A stretch of 6,805 bases of DNA from Sphingobacteriia bacterium (GTDB taxonomy: Bacteria > Bacteroidota > Bacteroidia > Chitinophagales > Chitinophagaceae): assembly GCA_004294465.1 (NCBI GenBank), contig REAV01000130.1, positions 1 to 6,805 of the forward strand. The letters are read 5' to 3'. Positions 1 to 6,334 of the stretch are shown in pieces. Both the position numbers and the translations under genes were made by a program. A model generated the notes under the pieces. That model ran no database searches and was not told where the DNA came from. It saw nothing but the letters and a program-made list of their open reading frames with translations. The stretch's first letter is position 1. The number at the start of each line of letters is the position of its first letter.

Positions 1-909
1 TTTTGGAGTCATGAGAGAAATGTGGTGGTGGTAGAAGCCGACGAATACGACAGAAGCTTTTTAAAGCTATTTCCAGATATAGCCATTATAACATCAATGG
101 ATCCTGATCATTTGGATATTTATGGAACTGCAGAAGAAGTGGAAAAAGCATTCGTTCAGTTTTCACAAAAAGTAAAAGAGGGCGGTTGTATTATTTCTAA
201 ATTTGGTTTAAGCAGGTCTGCAGAGTTGAATGCAGCACATCAATATACATATGATCATCAAAATCAATCAGCCGATATTCATATCAGTGATTTAAAAGTA
301 GTTAATGGAAGTTATTATTTCAATGTAAAAGGAAAGCGTTGGGAATTGGACAATATTGTTTTGCACATGGGGGGCTTGCACAATATCGATAATATTCTAG
401 CGGCTATTACTGTGGCTAAACATCTTGGAATTGAAGATGATAAAATCAGAGTCGCAGTTGATCATTTCAAAGGGGTCAGAAGAAGATTTGAATATGCTTT
501 AAGATCGGATGATCATATTTTAATTGATGATTACGCACATCATCCTGAGGAATTAAATGCATTGATTGCAGGCGTGAGAAGCATTTTTCCCGATGAAGCC
601 TTGACCATTGTTTTTCAACCTCATTTGTTTAGTAGAACCAATGACCAAGCCGATTCATTTGCAAAAAGTTTAGATCAGGCCGATCAGGTATTGCTCTTGC
701 CCATTTATCCTGCAAGAGAGTTGCCAATGGAGGGTGTTACCAGTGAAATGCTATTGAATAAAATGCAGATCAACAACAAACAAGTTATTGGCAAAACCGA
801 ATTGGTTGAATGGGTAAAAAAACATCAACCAAAATTATTGGTAATGGCTGGAGCAGGAGATATAGATGCTTTGGTTCAGCCCATTAAAACAGTTTTAGAA
901 AATAATTAA
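1..909 (+). CDS. murC: UDP-N-acetylmuramate--L-alanine ligase MurC, 3' part (5' end outside window)
   Basis: Cytoplasmic ATP-dependent ligase that adds L-alanine to UDP-MurNAc, the first amino acid of the peptidoglycan stem peptide. About 302 C-terminal residues are present. The frame is open to base 1 (FWSHERN precedes the valine run), so the GTG at 22 is not the real start. The N-terminal Rossmann domain and the P-loop GTHGKTT are missing because of the window edge. Visible Mur-ligase landmarks in order: EADEYDRSF with the metal-binding Glu (bases 34-60), MDPDHLDIYG, the GLHNIDN segment (about 373-393), GVRRRFEY, the MurC-characteristic DDYAHHPEE (about 529-555), FQPHLFSRT, LPIYPARELP and GAGDI near the end. 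DDYxHHPxE and IYPAxE favour MurC over MurD, MurE or MurF; the related ligase Mpl is the main alternative, but the ftsQ-A-Z context supports MurC. The stop codon overlaps the ftsQ start. Confidence 0.95.
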   Translation, partial: FWSHERNVVVVEADEYDRSFLKLFPDIAIITSMDPDHLDIYGTAEEVEKAFVQFSQKVKEGGCIISKFGLSRSAELNAAHQYTYDHQNQSADIHISDLKVVNGSYYFNVKGKRWELDNIVLHMGGLHNIDNILAAITVAKHLGIEDDKIRVAVDHFKGVRRRFEYALRSDDHILIDDYAHHPEELNALIAGVRSIFPDEALTIVFQPHLFSRTNDQADSFAKSLDQADQVLLLPIYPARELPMEGVTSEMLLNKMQINNKQVIGKTELVEWVKKHQPKLLVMAGAGDIDALVQPIKTVLENN

Positions 910-911
910 TG
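907..911 (+). promoter_or_regulatory. murC stop / ftsQ start overlap (TAATG)
   Basis: The TAA stop of murC and the ATG of ftsQ share one base. The preceding bases (ttttagaaaataat) contain no AGGAGG-like ribosome binding site. This arrangement suggests that ftsQ is translated by ribosomes finishing murC (termination-reinitiation). The overlap is seen directly; the coupling is inferred. Confidence 0.6.
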
Positions 912-1889
912 AAAAAGCCAATCAATTGGAAAAAAATAATGTGGAATTCCTGCTGGATACTTTTCAGCATTGGGCTAATCGTGTTATTTGGGGCTTCAAT
1001 TCAACAAAAGAATAAAAAGAAATTCAGCGCAATAAAAATTGACATTAAGGGTGCAGAAAAACACCTGTTTATTGATGAAAAAGATGTAATGGATTTATTA
1101 TTGGCTAACGGTCCAATACAAGGCAATTTCATTCATTCACTTCCATTAAGAAAAATGGAAACTGCTGTTGAGCAAAATAAATGGGTAAAAAATGCAGAAA
1201 TGTATTTTGATAATAACCAGGTTTTACAAATTAGCATTGAAGAAAGACAGCCAGTTGCAAGGATATTCCAAACGGATGGAGGCTCTTTTTATTTAGATAC
1301 AACTGCCGTTATGCTTCCTTTGAGTAATAAAATAAGTGCAAGGGTCCCTGCTTTCACTGGTTTTGCAAAAGAGTCCATTAGAGATACTCTTTTAATACAG
1401 CAAATAATTGATTTAGCTAAATTCATAGGATCTGACTCTTTTTTTACGGCTCAGATTTCCCAGATTGATATTCGAACCGACAAAAAATTTGAAATGGTGC
1501 CTTTAATAGGTGATCATATTATTGTATTTGGGGATGCTACAGATTTGACCAATAAGTTTAAAAAACTAAAAGCCTTTTATCAATCGGTTTGGTTACCCAA
1601 TGGAATGAATACTTATGAAACTCTCGATTTGCAATATAAAAATCAGTTGGTTGCAGTAAAAAAAGGCACTGCTAAAGCTGCAACAGATTCGGCAGCTGCA
1701 ATGATTTTACTGAAGAATAATGCCCTTTTTCCTCCAATTATAGATTCCATTGCACCTAAAAAAGTTGATTCGATTCCCAAAAAATCATCAGCACCTCCTG
1801 CAAGGGTGAATAAGAATAAAAAGACAAATTCAACAAAATTTCCAAAGCAAAAAAACAATAAAAAGAATCAAAAACCGTTAAGAACTTAA
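909..1889 (+). CDS. ftsQ: Cell division protein FtsQ (DivIB-type)
   Basis: Bitopic inner-membrane divisome protein; in the family it bridges the cytoplasmic FtsZ/FtsA ring and the periplasmic wall-synthesis machinery (FtsB/FtsL, FtsW/FtsI). The 326 residues start with a short basic stretch (KKPINWKK), one hydrophobic segment at about residues 10-30, then a POTRA-like start (FSAIKIDIKGAEKHLFIDEKD, about 39-59) and a beta-rich region with NKWVKNAEMYF and ISIEERQPVARI, which fits the usual FtsQ path from POTRA into the beta domain. Position between murC and ftsA strongly supports the call, since FtsQ sequences are weakly conserved. Odd feature: the last about 44 residues (283-326) are low complexity, with 13 Lys, 2 Arg and many Asn and Pro, and would lie in the periplasm. 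No Shine-Dalgarno sequence is visible. The ATG fixes the start because the transmembrane segment follows at once. Confidence 0.9.
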   Translation: MKKPINWKKIMWNSCWILFSIGLIVLFGASIQQKNKKKFSAIKIDIKGAEKHLFIDEKDVMDLLLANGPIQGNFIHSLPLRKMETAVEQNKWVKNAEMYFDNNQVLQISIEERQPVARIFQTDGGSFYLDTTAVMLPLSNKISARVPAFTGFAKESIRDTLLIQQIIDLAKFIGSDSFFTAQISQIDIRTDKKFEMVPLIGDHIIVFGDATDLTNKFKKLKAFYQSVWLPNGMNTYETLDLQYKNQLVAVKKGTAKAATDSAAAMILLKNNALFPPIIDSIAPKKVDSIPKKSSAPPARVNKNKKTNSTKFPKQKNNKKNQKPLRT

Positions 1890-1901
1890 ATACATACCCT
1901 T

Positions 1902-3269
1902 ATGAATCACAATGAAGCACCCATCATTGTTGGTCTGGACATCGGAACCACTAAAATCGCAGCAATTGCCGGTCGGAAAAACGAATTCGGTAAATTAGAA
2001 ATTCTGGGCTTTGGTCGTGCCAACAGCAACGGAGTTCAACATGGTCAAGTGTTGAATATCGATCAAACCATCAAAGCAATTCAAGCTGCTTTGGAGAACT
2101 GCGCTCAAAGTAATCCTGATTTAGAAATTTCCGAAGTATATGTAGGTATTGCTGGTCATCATATTAAAAGCTTGCAAACCAGAGGAGATATTGTTCGTCA
2201 AGACCCTGATGTAGAAATTCAAAGCTGGGAAATCGATCAATTATTAAATAATCAGCGCAAGACTTTTATACCTGCAGGAGACCAGATCATAGATGTAATA
2301 TCACAAGATTTTCATGTAGATAGTATACAAAACATTAAGGACCCAGTTGGCTATAATGGCGTAAAAGTGGGTGCTAATTTCCACATCATTACAGGGGATA
2401 GAAATGCAATACGCAATATTCATAGAGCTGTTGATAGAAGTGGTTTAAAAACCAAGGACTTGGTTTTACAACCTTTGGCATCAGCTAGTGCAGTGATGAG
2501 TGAAATTGATATGGAAGCAGGTGTTGCCATTTTAGATATAGGTGGTGGTACAAGTGACTTAGCGGTATTCTATGAAGGAATTCTAAAACATACTGCTGTT
2601 ATTCCTTTTGGAGGAGAAAATATTACCAATGATATCCGAATGGGTTTAGGTGTTTTAAAAAGTCAAGCGGAAGCTATGAAAGTTCAGTTTGGCAGTGCTT
2701 TGGCTGATGAAGCAAAAGCAAATGCATATATCACAATACCTGGATTAAAAGGTATGCCAGCAAAAGAAATCAGTGTTAAAAATTTAGCTGCAATTATACA
2801 AGCCAGAATGGGTGAAATTCTGGATTTTGTAACCTATCACTTAAAGCAGGTTGGTTTAGATCATAGAGCTTTAAATGGCGGAATTATATTAACTGGTGGA
2901 GGTTCACAATTAAAACATTTAATTCAGTTAACTGAATATACAACTGGCTTAAATGCAAGAATTGGCTTGCCTAATGAACACCTTGCAGCAAATCATATTG
3001 ATGAATTGAAAAAGCCAATGTATGCTACTTGTATCGGTTTGATTTTAAAAGGATACAACGACTACGATCATAAGTACAAAGAGTTTACAGAGAAGTTTGT
3101 AAAAGTAGCTGTGCCAGCAGGGTTAACAAAAACTGAAGAATTGGTTAAAGAAGAAATAGCACCAGTTTCAACTGTAGATGTAACGATTAGAAAAGAACGT
3201 TTCTGGGATAAATTTAAAAACAATTTGATTGATTTATTTAAAGAAGAAGAAGACCAAGTAATCCGTTGA
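1902..3269 (+). CDS. ftsA: Cell division protein FtsA
   Basis: Actin-like ATPase of the early divisome that tethers FtsZ filaments to the cytoplasmic membrane and helps to recruit later proteins. The 455 residues show the actin-fold signatures in order: phosphate-1 loop GLDIGTTK (11-18), phosphate-2 loop DIGGGTSD (212-219) and adenosine motif TGGGS (331-335). Between the first two lies the SHS2/1C region, with VYVGIAGHHIKS and the later GYNGVKVGANFHIITG. After a charged linker, the C-terminus has an amphipathic helix (FWDKFKNNLIDLFKEE, about 434-449) that matches the FtsA membrane-targeting helix in place and pattern. The start follows the ftsQ stop by 12 bases (atacatacccTT), without a Shine-Dalgarno motif. 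MreB or DnaK-like proteins are excluded by the 1C region, the C-terminal helix and the adjacent ftsZ. Confidence 0.97.
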   Translation: MNHNEAPIIVGLDIGTTKIAAIAGRKNEFGKLEILGFGRANSNGVQHGQVLNIDQTIKAIQAALENCAQSNPDLEISEVYVGIAGHHIKSLQTRGDIVRQDPDVEIQSWEIDQLLNNQRKTFIPAGDQIIDVISQDFHVDSIQNIKDPVGYNGVKVGANFHIITGDRNAIRNIHRAVDRSGLKTKDLVLQPLASASAVMSEIDMEAGVAILDIGGGTSDLAVFYEGILKHTAVIPFGGENITNDIRMGLGVLKSQAEAMKVQFGSALADEAKANAYITIPGLKGMPAKEISVKNLAAIIQARMGEILDFVTYHLKQVGLDHRALNGGIILTGGGSQLKHLIQLTEYTTGLNARIGLPNEHLAANHIDELKKPMYATCIGLILKGYNDYDHKYKEFTEKFVKVAVPAGLTKTEELVKEEIAPVSTVDVTIRKERFWDKFKNNLIDLFKEEEDQVIR

Positions 3270-3324
3270 TAAAATAAATAGTAGTGTTGTTCCGTTTCTA
3301 ATATACTAACCCTAAAACTACTCT
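3270..3324 (+). other. ftsA-ftsZ intergenic leader
   Basis: These 55 bases are the longest gap inside the cluster and form the ftsZ leader. I see no hairpin, no Shine-Dalgarno sequence before the ATG (the bases are cctaaaactactct) and no convincing Bacteroidota promoter (TTTG about 20 bases before TAnnTTTG). An ftsZ-specific promoter here or inside ftsA is possible but not supported by a motif. Confidence 0.4.
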
Positions 3325-5271
3325 ATGATTCATTTCGATCTTCCCAAGCAAAAATCATCCATTATCAAGGTATTGGGTGTTGGTGGTGGTGGAAGCAATG
3401 CGGTAAACTTTATGTTTGCCCAAGATATAGAAGGTGTTGATTTTATTATCTGCAATACCGACGCAAAAGCGATAGAACAAAGCAATATTCCCAATAAAAT
3501 TCAATTAGGACCACATCTTACTCAGGGCTTAGGCGCAGGTGCTAATCCTGAAGTAGGTAAGAAAGCAACAGAAGAGTCTTTAGAAGAAATTAAAAGGATT
3601 TTGGAAGTAAATACCAAAATGGCTTTTATAACTGTTGGAATGGGAGGGGGAACAGGAACAGGTGGAGCGCCAATTATTGCTCAGATCTGTAAGGATTTGG
3701 GAATTTTAACTGTGGGAATTGTAACTACCCCTTTTGGATTTGAAGGACCTCGTAGATTGAAGCAGGCAGAAGAAGGAATTGCTGCATTAAAACCATACGT
3801 AGATACATTATTGGTAATCAGTAATGATAAATTGAGAATGCAGTATGGAAATTTGAAAATGAAAGAAGCGTTTTCAAAAGCAGATAATGTATTAGCAACA
3901 GCAGCAAAATGTATTACCGATGTAATTAATAGTCGTGGACATATAATTGTAGACTTTGCGGATGTATGTACTGTTATGAAAAATGGTGGTGTAGCCATTT
4001 TGGGAAAAGCAGAAGTTGAAGGTGAGAATAGAGCACAAATGGCAATAGAAGAAGCTTTGAATTCTCCTTTGTTAAATGATAGTGATATTAAAGGTGCAAA
4101 ATGGATATTGATCAACATCAATAGTGCAGAAGGAGATCATGAATGTACCATGGATGAATTGGAAATCATCAACAACCACTTGCGTATGCAAGCGGGTGAA
4201 GATACTGATGTTATTGTGGGTATGGGTTACGATCCAACATTAGATAAGAAAATTGGAATTACATTGATTGCTACGGGATTTGAACATAAAGATCCTTTTG
4301 CTAAACCACAAGCAATCAAAATTCCTGAGGTAAAACCCGAAAAAGAGGTAGTTACTTTAGACATGAATGTGCTTGAGCAAAAATCTGCTCCTGTTGCCGC
4401 TGTGATTAATCCGGTTGCTGCTCCAGTTCAAACTATTTCAGAAATTTCCACTCCTGTTCAACCAAGTGTTCATGTGTTTGATCCTATGGATGAGTTAACA
4501 CCAACAATGCAGGAACCTATGATGGAACTTGCATCTATGGAAGAAATTATTAATCATCAAATTGAAGAGCGAGAATCTTTGGTTTTACAATTTGAGTTAA
4601 ATACTGAAGTTACAACACCTAGTATAGAGTCAACTCTAATCAATCCACCTGTTGCTGAAGCAATTAAAATGATTGATCAGCAAATTGTAGAAGAAATAGT
4701 TGAAGCGCATTTGAATTTTCAAGTAAATGAACAACCTGCTGTGTCAGTTCCAACAGGGTTAATGAGCAAACCTGCAAATATTTATGCAGATCAAGCAAAT
4801 GTGGAACCAGTTGCGATAACTGTTATAACACCTGCTCAACATTCAAGTCCTATTGTAGATTTAACACCAACAGTTGAACCTGCCGCAATAGAAGCTGCAG
4901 CAGATGAGAATATATTCGAAATGCAATTGGTTGAAAAGTCAGATGAGATGATGCAAAAAGCTCCAATTGTTCCTGAACCATCTAGTTATGCTGACGATGG
5001 GTTTATGGATGATGTTGAGGAGCAAAAAAGAAGAGCTGCTGAAAGAATTCAAAAATTGAGAAATTTATCTTTCAATATGAATAATTCAACGGATACAAGC
5101 GGCGAATTTGATGCTGTGCCAGCTTATATCAGAAGAAACATGGAATTATTTGGAAACACCCTTACATCAGTTGAAAATTTCTACAGTAAGTATACGGTGG
5201 GTAAAGATGAAAATAATCAAACGCAAATTTCTACCATCAATACCTTTTTAGATGGTAAAAAACCTGACTAA
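3325..5271 (+). CDS. ftsZ: Cell division protein FtsZ with long C-terminal linker and extended tail
   Basis: Tubulin-like GTPase that forms the Z ring. At 648 residues it is far longer than the roughly 380 of E. coli FtsZ. The N-terminal GTPase domain holds GVGGGGSNAVN (about 18-28), CNTDAKAI, the tubulin signature GGGTGTG (107-113), TTPFGFEGPRR and the T7 loop VDFAD (209-213). The catalytic-type Asp residues D210 and D213 are present, but the usual Asn two places before the first Asp is Ile208. The folded domain ends near residue 319 (TLIATGF). A roughly 275-residue Pro/Val/Ala/Glu-rich linker follows. Next comes a basic helix (EEQKRRAAERIQKLRNLSFN, 565-584) like those I recall from other Bacteroidota FtsZ proteins, then the conserved peptide FDAVPAYIRRNMELF (595-609), equivalent to the E. 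coli D-IPAFLRKQ element that binds FtsA and ZipA. A further 39 residues extend beyond it. The MIHFDLPK start is typical of Bacteroidota. Last gene before the terminator. Confidence 0.98.
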   Translation: MIHFDLPKQKSSIIKVLGVGGGGSNAVNFMFAQDIEGVDFIICNTDAKAIEQSNIPNKIQLGPHLTQGLGAGANPEVGKKATEESLEEIKRILEVNTKMAFITVGMGGGTGTGGAPIIAQICKDLGILTVGIVTTPFGFEGPRRLKQAEEGIAALKPYVDTLLVISNDKLRMQYGNLKMKEAFSKADNVLATAAKCITDVINSRGHIIVDFADVCTVMKNGGVAILGKAEVEGENRAQMAIEEALNSPLLNDSDIKGAKWILININSAEGDHECTMDELEIINNHLRMQAGEDTDVIVGMGYDPTLDKKIGITLIATGFEHKDPFAKPQAIKIPEVKPEKEVVTLDMNVLEQKSAPVAAVINPVAAPVQTISEISTPVQPSVHVFDPMDELTPTMQEPMMELASMEEIINHQIEERESLVLQFELNTEVTTPSIESTLINPPVAEAIKMIDQQIVEEIVEAHLNFQVNEQPAVSVPTGLMSKPANIYADQANVEPVAITVITPAQHSSPIVDLTPTVEPAAIEAAADENIFEMQLVEKSDEMMQKAPIVPEPSSYADDGFMDDVEEQKRRAAERIQKLRNLSFNMNNSTDTSGEFDAVPAYIRRNMELFGNTLTSVENFYSKYTVGKDENNQTQISTINTFLDGKKPD

Positions 5272-5312
5272 CCCAGTCTCTATAGATGTGTATTAATCGT
5301 GATTTAAGTTGT

Positions 5313-5343
5313 AACCTTCCCGGAAATCCGGGAAGGTTTTTTT
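5313..5343 (+). terminator. Intrinsic terminator after ftsZ
   Basis: A perfect 11-bp inverted repeat (AACCTTCCCGG at 5313-5323, CCGGGAAGGTT at 5328-5338) encloses a 4-base AAAT loop. A run of seven T (5337-5343) starts within the last two bases of the stem. The G+C-rich stem stands out from its AT-rich surroundings. It lies 41 bases after the ftsZ stop and marks the end of the murC-ftsQ-ftsA-ftsZ unit. On the opposite strand the arm is preceded by A rather than followed by a strong T tract, so it acts mainly for plus-strand transcripts. Confidence 0.92.
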
Positions 5344-5386
5344 ATTCAACTTTTTATGAACTACCTTGTTAGTATAAATAAAAAAC
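5344..5386 (+). promoter_or_regulatory. Probable promoter/leader region of the epimerase-like gene
   Basis: Because a strong terminator lies just upstream, the gene starting at 5387 should have its own promoter in these 43 AT-rich bases or overlapping the hairpin. A TATAAATA stretch is at 5373-5380, but it is very close to the ATG and I cannot pair it with a good TTTG element, so no exact promoter is assigned. The bases just before the ATG are A-rich (aaataaaaaac), a context often found at Bacteroidota starts that lack a Shine-Dalgarno sequence. Confidence 0.3.
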
Positions 5387-6325
5387 ATGCCAACGGTATT
5401 AATTACAGGTGGAACAGGAACAGTTGGGAAGAGGCTTACCCAATTATTATTATCGAAGGGTTACAATGTAAATATTCTTTCAAGAGCAAAGCAAAAAGCT
5501 GACTCAATTCAAGAAAATACAAACATCAGTAAAATTGCCTATTTCAATTGGGACCTTGCTAAAAACTATATTGATCCTTTAGCAATAAGTTCTGCTGATT
5601 TTATTGTTCATCTTGCTGGTGCAGGAGTTGCAGATAAGCGATGGACAGAACAAAGGAAAAAAGAAATTTTGCTAAGCAGAACCCAAAGTTGTGATTTATT
5701 AGTGTCTGCTTTAAAAAAAGTTCCGAATAACATTTCAGCAGTGATTAGTGCTTCTGCGATAGGATGGTATGGCCCTGATCATGCCAATCATACTAATGCT
5801 CCTTTTATAGAAACAGCTGCTTCATACAAAGATTTTTTAGGAGAAACCTGTCAACTTTGGGAAGATGCAATAACCCCTATAACCCAATTAGAAAAACGTT
5901 TGGTCATTTTAAGAACCGGAATTGTTTTAAGTAATGAAGGTGGTGCATTGGTTGAATTCAAGAAGCCTCTGAAATTGAAAACTGCTGCAATTCTTGGTAA
6001 TGGCCAACAAATGATCAGTTGGATTCATATAGATGACCTATGTAATCAATATATTTTTGCTATAGAAAATCAACAGGTGGAGGGAGTATTTAATGCGGTA
6101 GCCCCCAATCCCGTAAGCAATGAAAAGTTGACTTTAGCTTTGGCAAAAAAAATGGCAGGATCATTTTTCTTAAAAATTCATGTACCTGCTTTTCTATTAA
6201 AAATGGTACTCGGAGAAATGAGTATAGAGGTATTAAAAAGCACAACTGTTTCAGCCCAAAAAATAAAATCAATTGGCTATCAATTTAACTATCCAACAAT
6301 TGACACAGCCTTGAAACATTTGTAA
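5387..6325 (+). CDS. TIGR01777 family epimerase-like protein (YfcH / SDR39U1 type)
   Basis: Extended short-chain dehydrogenase/reductase homologue, predicted cytoplasmic, with unknown substrate. The 312 residues match the full family length. Visible landmarks: N-terminal NAD(P)-binding TGGTGTVG (7-14); HLAGAGVADKRW (75-86), followed by the family-typical KKEILLSRTQ; SASAIGWYG (121-129); ETCQLWEDA; RTGIVLSNEGG (176-186); GNGQQMISWIHIDDL ending at residue 218; and a C-terminal DUF1731-like segment from about 266 (VPAFLLKMVLGE, then IGYQFNYPTIDTAL). The classical SDR YxxxK lysine is absent: Y128 is followed by G-P-D-H132. Relatives are often labelled cell division inhibitor or SulA homologue, a label not supported by homology to E. 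coli SulA; plant and cyanobacterial members (GC1, Slr1223) do influence division. It is separated from ftsZ by a terminator, so it is probably transcribed on its own. Confidence 0.9.
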   Translation: MPTVLITGGTGTVGKRLTQLLLSKGYNVNILSRAKQKADSIQENTNISKIAYFNWDLAKNYIDPLAISSADFIVHLAGAGVADKRWTEQRKKEILLSRTQSCDLLVSALKKVPNNISAVISASAIGWYGPDHANHTNAPFIETAASYKDFLGETCQLWEDAITPITQLEKRLVILRTGIVLSNEGGALVEFKKPLKLKTAAILGNGQQMISWIHIDDLCNQYIFAIENQQVEGVFNAVAPNPVSNEKLTLALAKKMAGSFFLKIHVPAFLLKMVLGEMSIEVLKSTTVSAQKIKSIGYQFNYPTIDTALKHL

Positions 6326-6334
6326 ACAATTAAT

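Noticed and set aside
1643..1858. Antisense frame of 71 codons opposite the FtsQ tail, with a hydrophobic Phe-rich translation
   Set aside because: The Phe/Leu richness is simply the complement of A-rich Lys/Asn codons; there is no independent support for a gene.
3285..3310. Possible promoter before ftsZ (TTGTTC followed by TAATAT)
   Set aside because: The spacing between the two elements is too short (about 12 bases or less) and neither fits the Bacteroidota TTTG / TAnnTTTG consensus.
3681..4121. Open antisense frame of 146 codons inside ftsZ
   Set aside because: It lies fully opposite the conserved GTPase domain, its translation shows no recognisable motif, and the plus-strand reading is certain. 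It is a by-product of ftsZ codon use.
5741..5784. Missing YxxxK lysine in the SDR protein as a sign of a dead enzyme
   Set aside because: As far as I recall, members of this family such as YfcH also have YG followed by non-Lys residues here, so this is a family trait and not a new loss. It is noted in the gene entry.
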